Assembly (NCBI GenBank): GCA_028285035.1 | Contig: JANQQF010000039.1 | Location: 124,001 to 188,000, forward strand | Length of the DNA stretch: 64,000 bases | Reading direction: 5' to 3' | DNA from: Phycisphaerae bacterium | GTDB taxonomy: Bacteria; Chloroflexota; Anaerolineae; 4572-78; J111 | In this document: one piece after another, positions 8,802 through 18,760 of the stretch | Layout: each line of letters opens with the position of its first letter | Numbering within the stretch: the stretch's first letter is position 1 | Notes under the pieces: generated by a model | Told to the model about the DNA's origin: nothing | Seen by the model: the letters and a program-made list of their open reading frames with translations, nothing else | Databases searched by the model: none | Program-made: the position numbers and the translations under genes

Positions 8802-9503
8802 TCACGACACAGGTTCATACCCGCTGCCCATCGCAAATTTGTAGACAATGCTGTAGTAAAATGCGGTGGTAAAGGCCCACATCACCTCGGTGAGGGGGAT
8901 GGGGATGGTGCCGAGGTAGAAGGCTGAGGTGGCGAGGGGGAGTTTCCAGACGTCGATGAGATAATCGATGCCACCAGGAATGGAGAGAATGCCGGCGTAA
9001 AAACAGATCGTAGAGAAACCAAGAAGCAGGCTACTACCGAGGGCGACGCGGAAAAGGTCTGGCCGGAGAATGAGCATCGGTATGGCAAAAATGATGGCTA
9101 CGAGTGCACCAACCAAAATCGAATTGAGCGGTGTGTAGAGCGAGCCAAGAATAAAAATCCCCATTGCAAGTAGCGATAAGACAACCGCACTCCCAATATA
9201 ACGCGGAAATAATCCTTCGCGTGGTCTACGACGCAGCGCGATGTCATAGGCTATGCTCATAAAGCCCACAGTCCCAAAAGCAAAGAGTAAATCTTCCGTA
9301 AGAAATGACTGACCAAAAAGCATAAATTGAGGCAGAATGGGTTCGGGCAGCCAATAATCACGAAAGTAGAGTAGCTCAGAGATAGGGCCGTAGGGGATAA
9401 AGAGGAATGCGGGAATTAAGCCCTGCCGTCTGAGGTCAGGTCGAAAAAAGAGAAGCATTAGGAAAAAGATGATAATAAAAAGCGAGCCAAAAAGATAGAA
9501 CAT
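8802..9503 (-). CDS. Integral membrane protein with internal duplication, lycopene cyclase domain-like
   Basis: About 233 aa and almost wholly hydrophobic, with six to eight predicted membrane helices. The two halves resemble each other: each has an RPDL motif after a hydrophobic helix (FFRPDLRRQG and ILRPDLFRVA) and ends with LTE followed by a helix (FLTEDLLFAFG and PLTEVMWAFT). This twofold plan with an acidic residue before a helix recalls the lycopene cyclase domain of carotenoid synthesis, but the assignment is tentative and no other carotenoid gene is nearby. A TTG start at 9521 is possible; the ATG at 9503 leads directly into the first helix and is preferred. Confidence 0.6.
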   Translation of the reverse strand: MFYLFGSLFIIIFFLMLLFFRPDLRRQGLIPAFLFIPYGPISELLYFRDYWLPEPILPQFMLFGQSFLTEDLLFAFGTVGFMSIAYDIALRRRPREGLFPRYIGSAVVLSLLAMGIFILGSLYTPLNSILVGALVAIIFAIPMLILRPDLFRVALGSSLLLGFSTICFYAGILSIPGGIDYLIDVWKLPLATSAFYLGTIPIPLTEVMWAFTTAFYYSIVYKFAMGSGYEPVS

Positions 9504-9596
9504 TGTTGAGCTTACGAACAAAAAACTTCGTATATCACATTAGCTGCATAAATCGCCCTCACATCAATTACACTTTAGTGTCAGGGAGGAGAGGGT

Positions 9597-12500
9597 ATGC
9601 GAGTTATTTCTGTTCAGACCAAAGTTATTTTTATATTATTGTTGGGTTTCATTCTTCTGTCCAATTTAGTTTCACCAACATCATTGGCAAAATCTAAGAC
9701 CAGCCGAAGTCGTATTCCCCACCAAAACAGTAGTTATCACAATTTAGCGGGCGGACCATTGACCCAAAATTGGTCAAATACTAGCCTTATTTCAATCAAC
9801 GATAATTGGTCGAGCGTGCCAAGTATTGTAGGTTATCGTGGCGATGGCTTGACTGGCGTTGACGATGTTGACCCGCAAACTGTTTTAGGTGGTGGGGGTA
9901 CACCTGTCGATGTGATTGCTAATCAAACCGCCACTGGTCTTTCCACTGGCGGTGTCGCAGAATTTGAGATAAGTGATCCTGTTGTGGCGTTTCAGGGGTC
10001 AGCTACCGCAGACGCGCCTTATTTATTGCTTCATTTGAACACCACAAACGTACTTAATGTGCGAGTCAGATATGTGCTTCGTGATATTGACACACTGTCC
10101 ACGGCGACACAACAGGTGGCCCTCCATTATCGGGTGGGCACCAGCGGGAATTTCATCAACGTGCCAAGTGCTTACGTGGGAAATGCAAATAATGGCGGGA
10201 CCCGATCAATCAATGTCGTCCTGCCCGATGAAGTCGAGGGGCAAAGCCGGGTACAGGTGCGAATTATGACGACCAATGCGAGCGGATCAGATGCGTTCAT
10301 CGGTATCGATGATATTTCGATTTCAGCCACTCCCGATGATCCGCCTGAAGTCACTAGCACAACCCCATCGGATGGGGCCACAGGTATCGCAGTGACGGTC
10401 AGTCCGAAAGTTCGATTTAGCGAATCGGTCGTGGTCAGCAATGATTGGTTTCGCTTGAATTGCCCCATTAGCGGGGTACGCCGCCCCAGTCTAGGAAATA
10501 TCACTGTATCAGGTGGACCGACCAACTTCACGCTCAACCCAACGAACGATTTTGCCAAAGGGGAAACTTGTACGCTGACCATTGAGCGCAATGAGGTCGT
10601 TGATCAGGATGGCGCACCCGATCAATTGTCGTCCGATCACAGTTTTTCATTTACCACCATCATTGAAAATGCCGACTTATCACTGACAGTCAAAGTTGAC
10701 GACAGTGCCCCAAGCGAGCGGGATCAAATCAATTACACCGTCACCCTCGAAAACAATGCAAGTAGCAACAGTGATGCTACCGGAATTGTTGTTCAGGGAC
10801 GATTGCCTGATCCAACCATAGAAATCGAAAATATTAGCAATAGCTGTGGGGCCTCGCTGGTGGGTAGAGTGATGACGTGGTCAGTAGGCACCCTGAATAT
10901 CGGGGATAAAACGAGTTGCACTATTTCAGCCTCAGTGCGGGTAAACACAAATGGCAGTGATTTTAATTTTCGTGCTCAGGTGTTGGAGGTCAATGAAAAT
11001 GATACGGACTCGAATCCAGGAAATCTGAGTGGTGCTCCTGCTGAAGATGATGAAGATGGGGTAACGGTCACAGTTAGCGGATTTTCAGCAGTCTGTGATG
11101 ATCCTGCCAAGAAAATTCACGATATTCAAGGGAGTGGCTTAACCAGTCCGATGGTTGGTTCAATTCAAACGATTGAAGGGGTTGTGGTAGGCGAATTTCA
11201 AAATACAACGCGTGGCTTGAGCGGCTTCTTTTTGCAAGAGGAAGATAGTGATGTCGATAGCGATGCTAAAACAGCCGAGGGCATCTTTGTCTTTGATAAT
11301 GGCTTTGGCGTGGAAGTAAATGAAGGACAGGTGATTCGTACGACAGGCAGAATTCAAGAGGAAGAAACTTTTTCGGGCAGTGGCATATTCCGCACTGAAT
11401 TGGCCAACATCAGTCGGGTTATCGTTTGTAGCGACGGAGAAGTGGCCACTGCCAAAATCATTCATCTTCCGATGGCAACAGCCGATGATTGGGAGGCTTA
11501 TGAGGGAATGCTCGTGTCACTACCTCAGACTTTGGCCGTCACCAATCACTTTGAGTTGGGGACGTTTGGGCGGCTTAGCTTGGCTTATGGTGGACGTTTA
11601 ATACAGCCCACTCAAATTGTCACGCCTGGGCTAGATGCCATCAATTTTCAACAAGAAAATGATCGTCACTTAATCATTCTTGATGATGGTAACAATCAAA
11701 CCTACCCCGATCCTATTCCCTTTCCCCCTTATGGATTGAGTGCTACCACGCCCATACGAGCAGGAGATCAAGTTTCAGGATTGGTCGGGATTATTGATCA
11801 ACGTGCCACGCATTACCATCTGCAACCGACTAGCCCCCCAACATTTACACCTACCAATTTACGCCCTCCTCCACCAGCTATCAATGGTCGTCTCACAGTA
11901 GCTACCTTCAATTTAAATAACTATTTCAATAGCTTCACAAATTGTCAGGGAGGTATTGGTGGAGCGAGTATTCCTTGTCGGGGTGCAGAATCGAGCAGTG
12001 AGTTCAATCGGCAACGAGCGAAGCTTATCGAAGTGTTAATCAAAATTGACGCGGATATTGTAGGGTTGGTCGAACTGGAAAATGATGGTTATGGAGCCGA
12101 TAGTGCGATACAGGATTTAGTCAATGGATTGAATGAGCAGCTTGGCGTCGATGTTTATCGATTTATCAATAGTGATGAGGAAACGGGTACAATTAATAGC
12201 TTGGGGACAGATGCCATCAAGGTTGGGTTAATATACCGACCTTCTATCATCGACCCCGTTGGGCAACCGGTAACAAAACGGGATGAAGCCTTTTTAAGCT
12301 ATAACCGTCCTCCATTAGCCCAGACTTTTCGAGAAATCACGACCAACGAGACCTTTACGATTGTGGTCAATCATTTCAAATCAAAGGCAACAAGTGCAGG
12401 AGAAACAGATGATGCAGACAGTGGTGATGGGCAGGGGCTATCAAACGGCACACGAACTAAAGCTGCGGAAGATTTAGTCACTTGGTTAGCGACTGATCCG

Positions 12501-13748
12501 ACAGGCAGTAAAGATACAGATATTTTGCTCATCGGTGATTTTAATGCCTACGCTCAAGAGGATCCAATTCGAGTTCTGGAAGAAGGTGACTATGCAAATC
12601 AAGTGGCACGGTTCAACGATTTACATACATCGAGTTTCGGCTTTCAAGGACAATGGGGCACGTTGGATTATGTCTTAGCTACGAGTGATCTTCAGGTTCA
12701 AATTACTGATGCAAGGGTTTGGGCAATCAACGCTGATGAACCAATTCTTTTGGATTACAATGAAAATAATAAGACAATCGCTCAATTGGAAACGCTTTAC
12801 AATCCTGATGTCTATCGCTCATCAGATCATGACCCCCTATTGGTGGGTTTAACATTAGGACCAAAATTAGCGATCACAAAATCTGTATTCCCGAAGCAGA
12901 ACGTGACCTACAACGGAATGATAACTTATTCGGTTGTCTTAAGTAACAGTGGGTTAGCCCCAGCTCAGGATGTAAGCTTAACAGATACGTTGTCTATTAG
13001 TAGTAGTTTTGTGAGTTGGCTCACCGCTCCCATCGAGAGCAAGCATACTGCGGGTATGCTCACCTGGCAAGGGCATCTGTCAGCCAATTCTCAATTAGAA
13101 TTCACTTATGTTACTCAACATATGGGAGGGTATGAAGACACTTTAAGCAATGTCGCTCAGTATCATCATTCAAGCAGTCAAAATCGAATAGTCGTGACTA
13201 CCACAATTGAGGCCAATGAAAAAATCATCTATTTGCCAACAGTTTTCAAACAGGTTGGGACAACAGCCCCCGACTTAATTATTGAACAACTAATCACGTA
13301 CAGAGACAACATCACGATTGTCTTAAAAAATCAGGGAACGACCCCTGTTGTCGATGCCTTTTGGGTTGACGTTTATCTCAATCCTGATGTTGCACCTACT
13401 CAGGTCAATCAAACTTGGGAAAAGGTCGGGGATGAAGGGTTGGTATGGGGCGTCACAAATTTACCAATTTTAGTGGGAGAAACGATTACACTCACTATTG
13501 GTGATGCCACCTATCGGGCTGATTTAAGTCGATTTGTCACTGATTTGCAGATCAATGACAAAATTTATGCCCAAGTAGACTCGGCTAATCTCACAACAAC
13601 GTATGGTGGCGTGCTTGAATGGCACGAGCTTATGGGGGAACCTTATAACAATATAAAACAAACAACTGTTGCAACAACCACATCTGTAATAACCCGGCAA
13701 AATAGGCTTTCGTCATTGAATTCATCTGCTTTACCTCATAGACCATAA
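9597..13748 (+). CDS. Secreted multidomain endonuclease/exonuclease/phosphatase-family nuclease
   Basis: A 1383-aa exported protein, most like the ExeM/NucH group of extracellular nucleases. In order: a signal peptide (about 1-31); a beta-rich region; an SbsA-like Ig domain (about 255-355, begins TSTTPSDGATGI); a DUF11 repeat; an OB-fold-like region (about 505-620, GFFLQEEDSD); and an endonuclease/exonuclease/phosphatase domain (about 760-1085). The last carries TVATFNLNNYF, VGLVELENDG, LIGDFNAYAQ and SSDHDPLLV, which hold the metal-binding and catalytic Asn, Glu, Asp and His. A second DUF11 and a CARDB-like C-terminal domain follow, separated by YLPTVFK. A strong ribosome site (GGGAGGAG) precedes the ATG. 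Likely role: degrading external DNA for phosphate or nutrients. Confidence 0.88.
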   Translation: MRVISVQTKVIFILLLGFILLSNLVSPTSLAKSKTSRSRIPHQNSSYHNLAGGPLTQNWSNTSLISINDNWSSVPSIVGYRGDGLTGVDDVDPQTVLGGGGTPVDVIANQTATGLSTGGVAEFEISDPVVAFQGSATADAPYLLLHLNTTNVLNVRVRYVLRDIDTLSTATQQVALHYRVGTSGNFINVPSAYVGNANNGGTRSINVVLPDEVEGQSRVQVRIMTTNASGSDAFIGIDDISISATPDDPPEVTSTTPSDGATGIAVTVSPKVRFSESVVVSNDWFRLNCPISGVRRPSLGNITVSGGPTNFTLNPTNDFAKGETCTLTIERNEVVDQDGAPDQLSSDHSFSFTTIIENADLSLTVKVDDSAPSERDQINYTVTLENNASSNSDATGIVVQGRLPDPTIEIENISNSCGASLVGRVMTWSVGTLNIGDKTSCTISASVRVNTNGSDFNFRAQVLEVNENDTDSNPGNLSGAPAEDDEDGVTVTVSGFSAVCDDPAKKIHDIQGSGLTSPMVGSIQTIEGVVVGEFQNTTRGLSGFFLQEEDSDVDSDAKTAEGIFVFDNGFGVEVNEGQVIRTTGRIQEEETFSGSGIFRTELANISRVIVCSDGEVATAKIIHLPMATADDWEAYEGMLVSLPQTLAVTNHFELGTFGRLSLAYGGRLIQPTQIVTPGLDAINFQQENDRHLIILDDGNNQTYPDPIPFPPYGLSATTPIRAGDQVSGLVGIIDQRATHYHLQPTSPPTFTPTNLRPPPPAINGRLTVATFNLNNYFNSFTNCQGGIGGASIPCRGAESSSEFNRQRAKLIEVLIKIDADIVGLVELENDGYGADSAIQDLVNGLNEQLGVDVYRFINSDEETGTINSLGTDAIKVGLIYRPSIIDPVGQPVTKRDEAFLSYNRPPLAQTFREITTNETFTIVVNHFKSKATSAGETDDADSGDGQGLSNGTRTKAAEDLVTWLATDPTGSKDTDILLIGDFNAYAQEDPIRVLEEGDYANQVARFNDLHTSSFGFQGQWGTLDYVLATSDLQVQITDARVWAINADEPILLDYNENNKTIAQLETLYNPDVYRSSDHDPLLVGLTLGPKLAITKSVFPKQNVTYNGMITYSVVLSNSGLAPAQDVSLTDTLSISSSFVSWLTAPIESKHTAGMLTWQGHLSANSQLEFTYVTQHMGGYEDTLSNVAQYHHSSSQNRIVVTTTIEANEKIIYLPTVFKQVGTTAPDLIIEQLITYRDNITIVLKNQGTTPVVDAFWVDVYLNPDVAPTQVNQTWEKVGDEGLVWGVTNLPILVGETITLTIGDATYRADLSRFVTDLQINDKIYAQVDSANLTTTYGGVLEWHELMGEPYNNIKQTTVATTTSVITRQNRLSSLNSSALPHRP

Positions 13749-13846
13749 GCAAAGTTTAAAGGTGTTTTTAGCCAAAAACCCTGATTAATATCCATATATG
13801 TCAGATTTATTACACTTAAGAGTCTTAATTTTCTATAGAAATCAAG

Positions 13847-13881
13847 ATTCAAACCAGAATCAAACTGAACTATGCTACAAT
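13847..13881 (+). promoter_or_regulatory. Direct-repeat promoter box, site 1
   Basis: ATTCAAAC (13847-13854) is followed 11 bases on by AATCAAAC (13858-13865), then ten bases and a TACAAT -10 hexamer (13876-13881). The geometry is identical to sites 2 and 3. The repeat covers the -35 position, as expected for activation by an OmpR-type regulator dimer. Confidence 0.7.
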
Positions 13882-13933
13882 CGTAATCAGATTGATGTTC
13901 CCATCAAAAACAACACACGAAAGGTGTAATAAC

Positions 13934-14674
13934 ATGGCAGGAAAAAAAGTATTAATTGTTGATGACGACGTGGTTATGCGTCAGCTTGTGGGACATGTCG
14001 TCACTGGCACAGGAAATGAAATTGTAATGGCCAATGATGGGGCAGAAGGATTAGATCAATTCTATGAGCATCAACCAGATCTCGTTATCCTTGACCTCAT
14101 GATGCCAAAAATGACCGGCTGGGAAGTGTGCCGGCAAATTCGTCAATCTTCAAATGTACCGATTATTATGCTCACCGCGATGGGCCGTGAAAGCGATGAA
14201 GTACGTGGCTTTAAGGAAGGGGCGGATGACTATGTCACCAAACCGTTTAACGCCAACGTTCTACAGGCCCGTGTCGAAGCTGCTTTACGCCGAGGTAAGC
14301 TAATCACCCAAGAAGAGGCTCCCACAACCTACAGCGATGATTATCTCACTTTGGATCTCAGCCAGCGTCGGATGTTGGTGGATGGTAAGCTTGTCAAGTT
14401 GACAGCTACTGAATACCGACTTTTGGTTTATCTCTTCAAAAATGCTGGACAAGTCTTAACCTTCCGCCAAATTTTAGAAAATGTTTGGGGTGGGGAGTAT
14501 AGCAAGAACACGGATTACGTCCACGTTTACATCTGGCATCTTCGCAAGAAATTAGAACGAAATCCGAAATCACCTAAATACATCCTAACTGAGCACGGTG
14601 TCGGATATCGCTTTGAAAAAGCGACAACTCACTCAACCGCCCCTCGGTTTAAGAACGTAGCTGTTGCCGCCTAA
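13934..14674 (+). CDS. OmpR/PhoB-family response regulator (orphan)
   Basis: A 246-aa regulator. The receiver has VDDDVVM, the phospho-acceptor Asp in LVILDLMMPK and the Lys in VTKPFN; the winged helix ends with EHGVGYRFEK. The ATG at 13934 is used because it follows an AAAGGTG ribosome site and starts the receiver directly; an upstream ATG at 13892 would add 14 unlikely residues. No kinase is adjacent. Its promoter carries the direct-repeat box also found before the protease at 15776 and the regulator at 22013, so it is a candidate for the protein that binds these boxes. Confidence 0.93.
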   Translation: MAGKKVLIVDDDVVMRQLVGHVVTGTGNEIVMANDGAEGLDQFYEHQPDLVILDLMMPKMTGWEVCRQIRQSSNVPIIMLTAMGRESDEVRGFKEGADDYVTKPFNANVLQARVEAALRRGKLITQEEAPTTYSDDYLTLDLSQRRMLVDGKLVKLTATEYRLLVYLFKNAGQVLTFRQILENVWGGEYSKNTDYVHVYIWHLRKKLERNPKSPKYILTEHGVGYRFEKATTHSTAPRFKNVAVAA

Positions 14675-14700
14675 TCAAAAAAGTAATCCCTATCACAAGC

Positions 14701-14732
14701 AGGACGTATCATTCTTTGGTACGTCCTTTTTT
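14701..14732 (+). terminator. Intrinsic terminator of the response regulator gene
   Basis: An 8-bp perfect stem (AGGACGTA / TACGTCCT) with an 11-base loop, followed by six T that include the last stem base. It lies 27 bases past the stop codon of the gene at 13934. Confidence 0.85.
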
Positions 14733-14847
14733 CGTTCCACTCAAAATACCTCTCAATTATCCCAAATCTTCAATTGATGTAAAATAGCCACAAGTTCGCA
14801 GTTTCTTCTTTGATCGACTTAAACTTTTACAATAAGAGAGGTGTACA

Positions 14848-15636
14848 ATGGATTTACAACTTAAAGACAAAGTAATTATGGTGGCGGCTGGGAGCAAAGG
14901 GCTTGGATTTGGTATTGCCGAAGCTTGCGCCAAAGACAGCGCCATTGTCTCAATTGCCAGCCGTAATCAAGCTAACATTGACCAAGCGGCCGAAAAACTA
15001 CAGTCAGTCGGGGGCACAGTACACAAAGCCACAGTTGACGCCCGTGATGGTGCATCGATTCAACAGTGGGCTGATGCAGTTTTCGAGACATATGGCCGTA
15101 TTGACGGTTTAGTTGTCAACGCAGGTGGACCACCCGCTGGCCGGTTTGATGATTTTGAAGAAGCAGATTGGTATAATGCCTTTGAGTTAACCTTGATGAG
15201 CGCCGTCCGTATGATTCGGTCAGTATTGCCGACAATGCGTCAGCAGAAGCGTGGGTCAATTCTAACCGTAACCTCTCTTTCCATTAAAGAACCCATTGAT
15301 ACGATTTTACTTTCAAATGTGATGCGCTCAGGTGTGGTTAGCTTAGTCAAATCATTGTCTAAAGATTTGTCTGGAGAAGGTATTCGGATCAACAACCTGG
15401 TCCCCGGCACTATCCATACTGACCGCATCACCAGTTTAAATCAACATCGAGCCAAACGTTTTGGCACTACGCCTGAGCAGATACAGCAAGAGAGTGAAGC
15501 GGCTATTCCAATGGGGCGTTATGGTAAAATTGAAGAATTTGGGTCAGCCGGGGCATTTCTGCTCTCTGATGCTGCCTCATACATTAGTGGGGCTACACTG
15601 GTCGTGGATGGGGGGTTATCGAGAACTGTCTGGTAA
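14848..15636 (+). CDS. Short-chain dehydrogenase/reductase family protein lacking the Tyr/Lys catalytic pair
   Basis: A 262-aa Rossmann-fold protein. The cofactor motif GSKGLGFG lies near residues 12-19, VNAGG near 90, and the C-terminus has the usual ATLVVDGG. The Ser of the active site is present (TVTSLSI), but where YxxxK is expected, 13 and 17 residues later, the sequence reads SNVMR, so Tyr is replaced by Ser and Lys by Arg. FabG-like SDR proteins with an NVxRAG-type motif are known, so this may be a recognised divergent branch. It may use other residues, or may bind ligand without reducing it. It stands alone between a terminator and the site 2 promoter. Confidence 0.85.
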   Translation: MDLQLKDKVIMVAAGSKGLGFGIAEACAKDSAIVSIASRNQANIDQAAEKLQSVGGTVHKATVDARDGASIQQWADAVFETYGRIDGLVVNAGGPPAGRFDDFEEADWYNAFELTLMSAVRMIRSVLPTMRQQKRGSILTVTSLSIKEPIDTILLSNVMRSGVVSLVKSLSKDLSGEGIRINNLVPGTIHTDRITSLNQHRAKRFGTTPEQIQQESEAAIPMGRYGKIEEFGSAGAFLLSDAASYISGATLVVDGGLSRTVW

Positions 15637-15692
15637 TCAGCAATCATGCTCGAAATCTTAAAATATATTAGTGAATCGCAAATTCATTAACA

Positions 15693-15727
15693 ATTCAAAC
15701 TCGATTCAAACCCAAGTCTGATACAAT
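15693..15727 (+). promoter_or_regulatory. Direct-repeat promoter box, site 2
   Basis: ATTCAAAC at 15693-15700 and again, perfectly, at 15704-15711, then ten bases and TACAAT at 15722-15727. This is the cleanest example of the box. It lies 48 bases before the start of the C25 protease gene. Confidence 0.75.
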
Positions 15728-15775
15728 ATCAAATAACTGACCATTGACCACCTTCTTTTTTATTGGGAGTAAAAA

Positions 15776-18571
15776 ATGTTAAAACGATTGATATTGTTAT
15801 TTGGAATGCTAATTTTAGCATTCGGTTATGTTGCTGCGCCTAGTCAGGCCCAGGATGAGCCTCAGGGTGAGACTGGCTGGTCTTTCGAAATATTAGAGTC
15901 AGACGCAAATCATCTTTTACTGGAGCTGACTGTTCCCGCCTTCGACACTGAGGTCATTCAACAAGATGGAGTGACCTATCAGCGCCTTAACGTTGGCGAA
16001 GATTGGAGTGCTTGGGGCGAGGTTGGGCAACCCGAATTACCCCGTTATCACGTTCAAATCGGATTGCCTACTTACGGTGAGCCAGAAATCACGGTTTTGG
16101 AGTCTGAAAGCCAGCTTTATTCAGGCTACAACATTTATCCGAATCCGGACTTCATTGTCGGTGGCTCGGCTGATGCACCTGACATCGTTGATGTTTTTGC
16201 CATTGATGAAGCCACTTATAACACTGACACGGTCTTGCCAGGCCCTTTGTTTGAGGCAGCAGAGTTTGGCTTAATGCGCGATCAGGGACTATTTAATCTG
16301 CGACTGGCCCCCTTTCAATACAATCCTGTTCGTCAAGAATTAACCGTTATACAACGAATGCGCGTTCTCATTAACTTCCCCCAAAGCGGCATAATAATTA
16401 ACAGTGCACCGGCACCAACTCCTCCTACATTCCAAAAAATGTTTAGACAGTTCGTTGTCAATTACGACGATTTGCCTCAGTCACAAACCGCTCCCGCTTC
16501 TTCAGGTATTTCACTCAGCGGCTCTGTGGTTGAAGGTATCGGTGCCACCAATGCTACCTACATTATCATTTCCCACCCCAACTTCTATAATAAATCTCTC
16601 GACCTAGCCACTTACCGGGCTGGGCAGGGTGAAGATGTTGCTATCGTTAAAAGTACCGATATTTATGACGAATACAATAGCGGCACTAAGAGTGCAGAGG
16701 CGATTCGGGATTACCTAGTTGACGCCTATGCAAATTGGTCTACAAAGCCCGTGTATGTTGTGTTGATTGGCGATGGCGATGCAACTGCCCTGGAAACAGA
16801 TCCTAATAACTCAAATCTCATTACTGGATATGATCCAAGTGTATCTACTGACTTTATCCCGTCTCATTATGAGACCTTACTTGTATTTGGTCCAGCCCCT
16901 ATTGATTCTTGGTACGCCAAGATTCACGGTGATGACATTTACCCTGACTTGATTATTGGTCGTATTCCTGCCCGTAAATCGGCAGATGTGCAAACAGTTA
17001 TCGATAAAGTACAAGCCTACGAACAATCACCTGCCTCGGGCGATTGGACTCGTAAGGCCGTTCTTGTTGCAGATGACGCGGATCCAGGATTTGGTGAAGA
17101 TATGGATTATGTGGCTGATCTGCTACCAAGTAGTGTTACCCCAACAAAACTTTACTCTGGTGGTACCAATGTTCAGGACGTCGTGGGCCAAGGTGCTCTA
17201 TTGTTAGCCTATTCTGGTCATGGGAGTCAGGTTGGCTGGAGTTCGTGGAAAAATCACGGCAATATCTTTCAGCAGCATTATATTGATGACTTGGATAATG
17301 GTAACAAATTACCATTTATGACTGTGGCGAACTGTTCAAATGGCTACTTTGCTTATGCGGCGAAAGAGCGGGTATTAGCTGAAGAATTTTTACTTGTGCC
17401 TAATGAAGGTGGTATTGCTAGCTGGGCACCAGCCGCCTATTCATTCCCCAGTGTAAATACTGAAATTAACGAAGATATCCACGAAGCCTTATTTACCGAT
17501 GGTGATATTATCTTGGCTTCAGCAGCGACGACTGCCCGGATTTCATTCTATATAAATGATGGTCGTTTCCCGCTCAATTTATTTGAAGTATTTACCTTCT
17601 TTGGTGATCCAGCGGTTAAGTTGAGTATGCCACCAACCCTAACCCTAGGCGGACAAATATCGGATGCGACTGCTGTCACAGGAACTGATGTCACATATAC
17701 CTTAACCTACAATATCTCTGGGGCAGATCAAGCTCGAGATTTGACCTTGGTTAATACTTTACCAGATCACGTGACATTCCAATCGGCCTCTGTCGCCCCG
17801 TCTGCCATTGATGGGCAAAAATTAACCTGGAACTTAGGCACGGTAGCCAAAGGAACCTACCAAATTACAATCACGGCCACGGTGGCCAATGATGGTAGCT
17901 TGAGTAACGATGACATTCTATCCAACCTCGCTCAGTTAACCGATGCAACAGGTGGGGAGAAAGAAATTCAGGTTGATGCATCTGTCCTAACTACGGACGT
18001 TCCACCCGTCGCTAGTTACTACACATCTGCCCCAGATCAAGTAGGGCAAACAACAACATTCTATAGTCTGTCAGCAGGTTCCAATTTAACTTACGAATGG
18101 AATTTTGGAGATGGCACGATTGTAACTGGTGGGTCCACCATTAGCCACACTTATGCTGCCCAAGGAACTTACAATACAAGTCTCACTATAACTAACGGCG
18201 CAGGAAGTGACAGTGCAAGCCTTCCGGTTGAAATTCAGGAGGCTGGAGCAGAAATTGGCTCTCCTATCGCAAGTTTTACAAGTAATTCCCCAATAAAATT
18301 GGGTGAAACCACAGTCTTCATTAATACCAGTCAAGATGGCGGTGATGCGCCTGAGAATTTAGTGTATTCCTGGAATTTCGGAGATGGCTCAACAAGTAGT
18401 GAGAAGGATCCAATTCATATCTACACAACAGTAGGGGACTACACTGTTCGTCTAACCGTAACAAATTCAGCAACGTCTGCAAATAGCGACTCCGTCTCAA
18501 ATGTAGTTACTATCGAGTCGGCCCGAACAACGAATAATAGTATATACTTACCTCTGGTTATAAAACCCTAA
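15776..18571 (+). CDS. Secreted C25 (gingipain-type) cysteine protease with DUF11 and PKD domains
   Basis: A 931-aa exported protease. It has a signal peptide (1-25), a propeptide-like region to about 240, and a caspase-fold C25 domain (about 258-610). The catalytic His is His482 in YSGHGSQVG and the Cys is Cys520 in VANCSNGYF, the expected C25 dyad. A DUF11 domain (about 625-735) and two PKD domains follow, each with the WNFGDG motif. The protein ends with SIYLPLVIKP, an ending shared in type with the protein at 23102. It would degrade external proteins or process surface proteins. Expression is probably controlled by the direct-repeat box at 15693. Confidence 0.92.
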   Translation: MLKRLILLFGMLILAFGYVAAPSQAQDEPQGETGWSFEILESDANHLLLELTVPAFDTEVIQQDGVTYQRLNVGEDWSAWGEVGQPELPRYHVQIGLPTYGEPEITVLESESQLYSGYNIYPNPDFIVGGSADAPDIVDVFAIDEATYNTDTVLPGPLFEAAEFGLMRDQGLFNLRLAPFQYNPVRQELTVIQRMRVLINFPQSGIIINSAPAPTPPTFQKMFRQFVVNYDDLPQSQTAPASSGISLSGSVVEGIGATNATYIIISHPNFYNKSLDLATYRAGQGEDVAIVKSTDIYDEYNSGTKSAEAIRDYLVDAYANWSTKPVYVVLIGDGDATALETDPNNSNLITGYDPSVSTDFIPSHYETLLVFGPAPIDSWYAKIHGDDIYPDLIIGRIPARKSADVQTVIDKVQAYEQSPASGDWTRKAVLVADDADPGFGEDMDYVADLLPSSVTPTKLYSGGTNVQDVVGQGALLLAYSGHGSQVGWSSWKNHGNIFQQHYIDDLDNGNKLPFMTVANCSNGYFAYAAKERVLAEEFLLVPNEGGIASWAPAAYSFPSVNTEINEDIHEALFTDGDIILASAATTARISFYINDGRFPLNLFEVFTFFGDPAVKLSMPPTLTLGGQISDATAVTGTDVTYTLTYNISGADQARDLTLVNTLPDHVTFQSASVAPSAIDGQKLTWNLGTVAKGTYQITITATVANDGSLSNDDILSNLAQLTDATGGEKEIQVDASVLTTDVPPVASYYTSAPDQVGQTTTFYSLSAGSNLTYEWNFGDGTIVTGGSTISHTYAAQGTYNTSLTITNGAGSDSASLPVEIQEAGAEIGSPIASFTSNSPIKLGETTVFINTSQDGGDAPENLVYSWNFGDGSTSSEKDPIHIYTTVGDYTVRLTVTNSATSANSDSVSNVVTIESARTTNNSIYLPLVIKP

Positions 18572-18601
18572 TTTTAGCCTCATTCAACCCCAATGCAACA
18601 T

Positions 18602-18644
18602 AAAAAACGGGTGTTTTTGGTTAAACCAAAAACACCCGTTTTTT
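18602..18644. terminator. Strong bidirectional intrinsic terminator
   Basis: A perfect 21-bp stem (18602-18622 and 18624-18644) with A-run and T-run flanks. It lies 30 bases after the C25 protease stop and is the strongest hairpin seen in the window. Confidence 0.92.
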
Positions 18645-18760
18645 CTCATTCCAGACAAGTACAAAAATCCTAATTAACTTCCTGATGTTTTGTGTCAATA
18701 TAGAGATAGACATACACTTGATCAATCCATTCCAACTTAACATAGTTCAAATACTCAACG

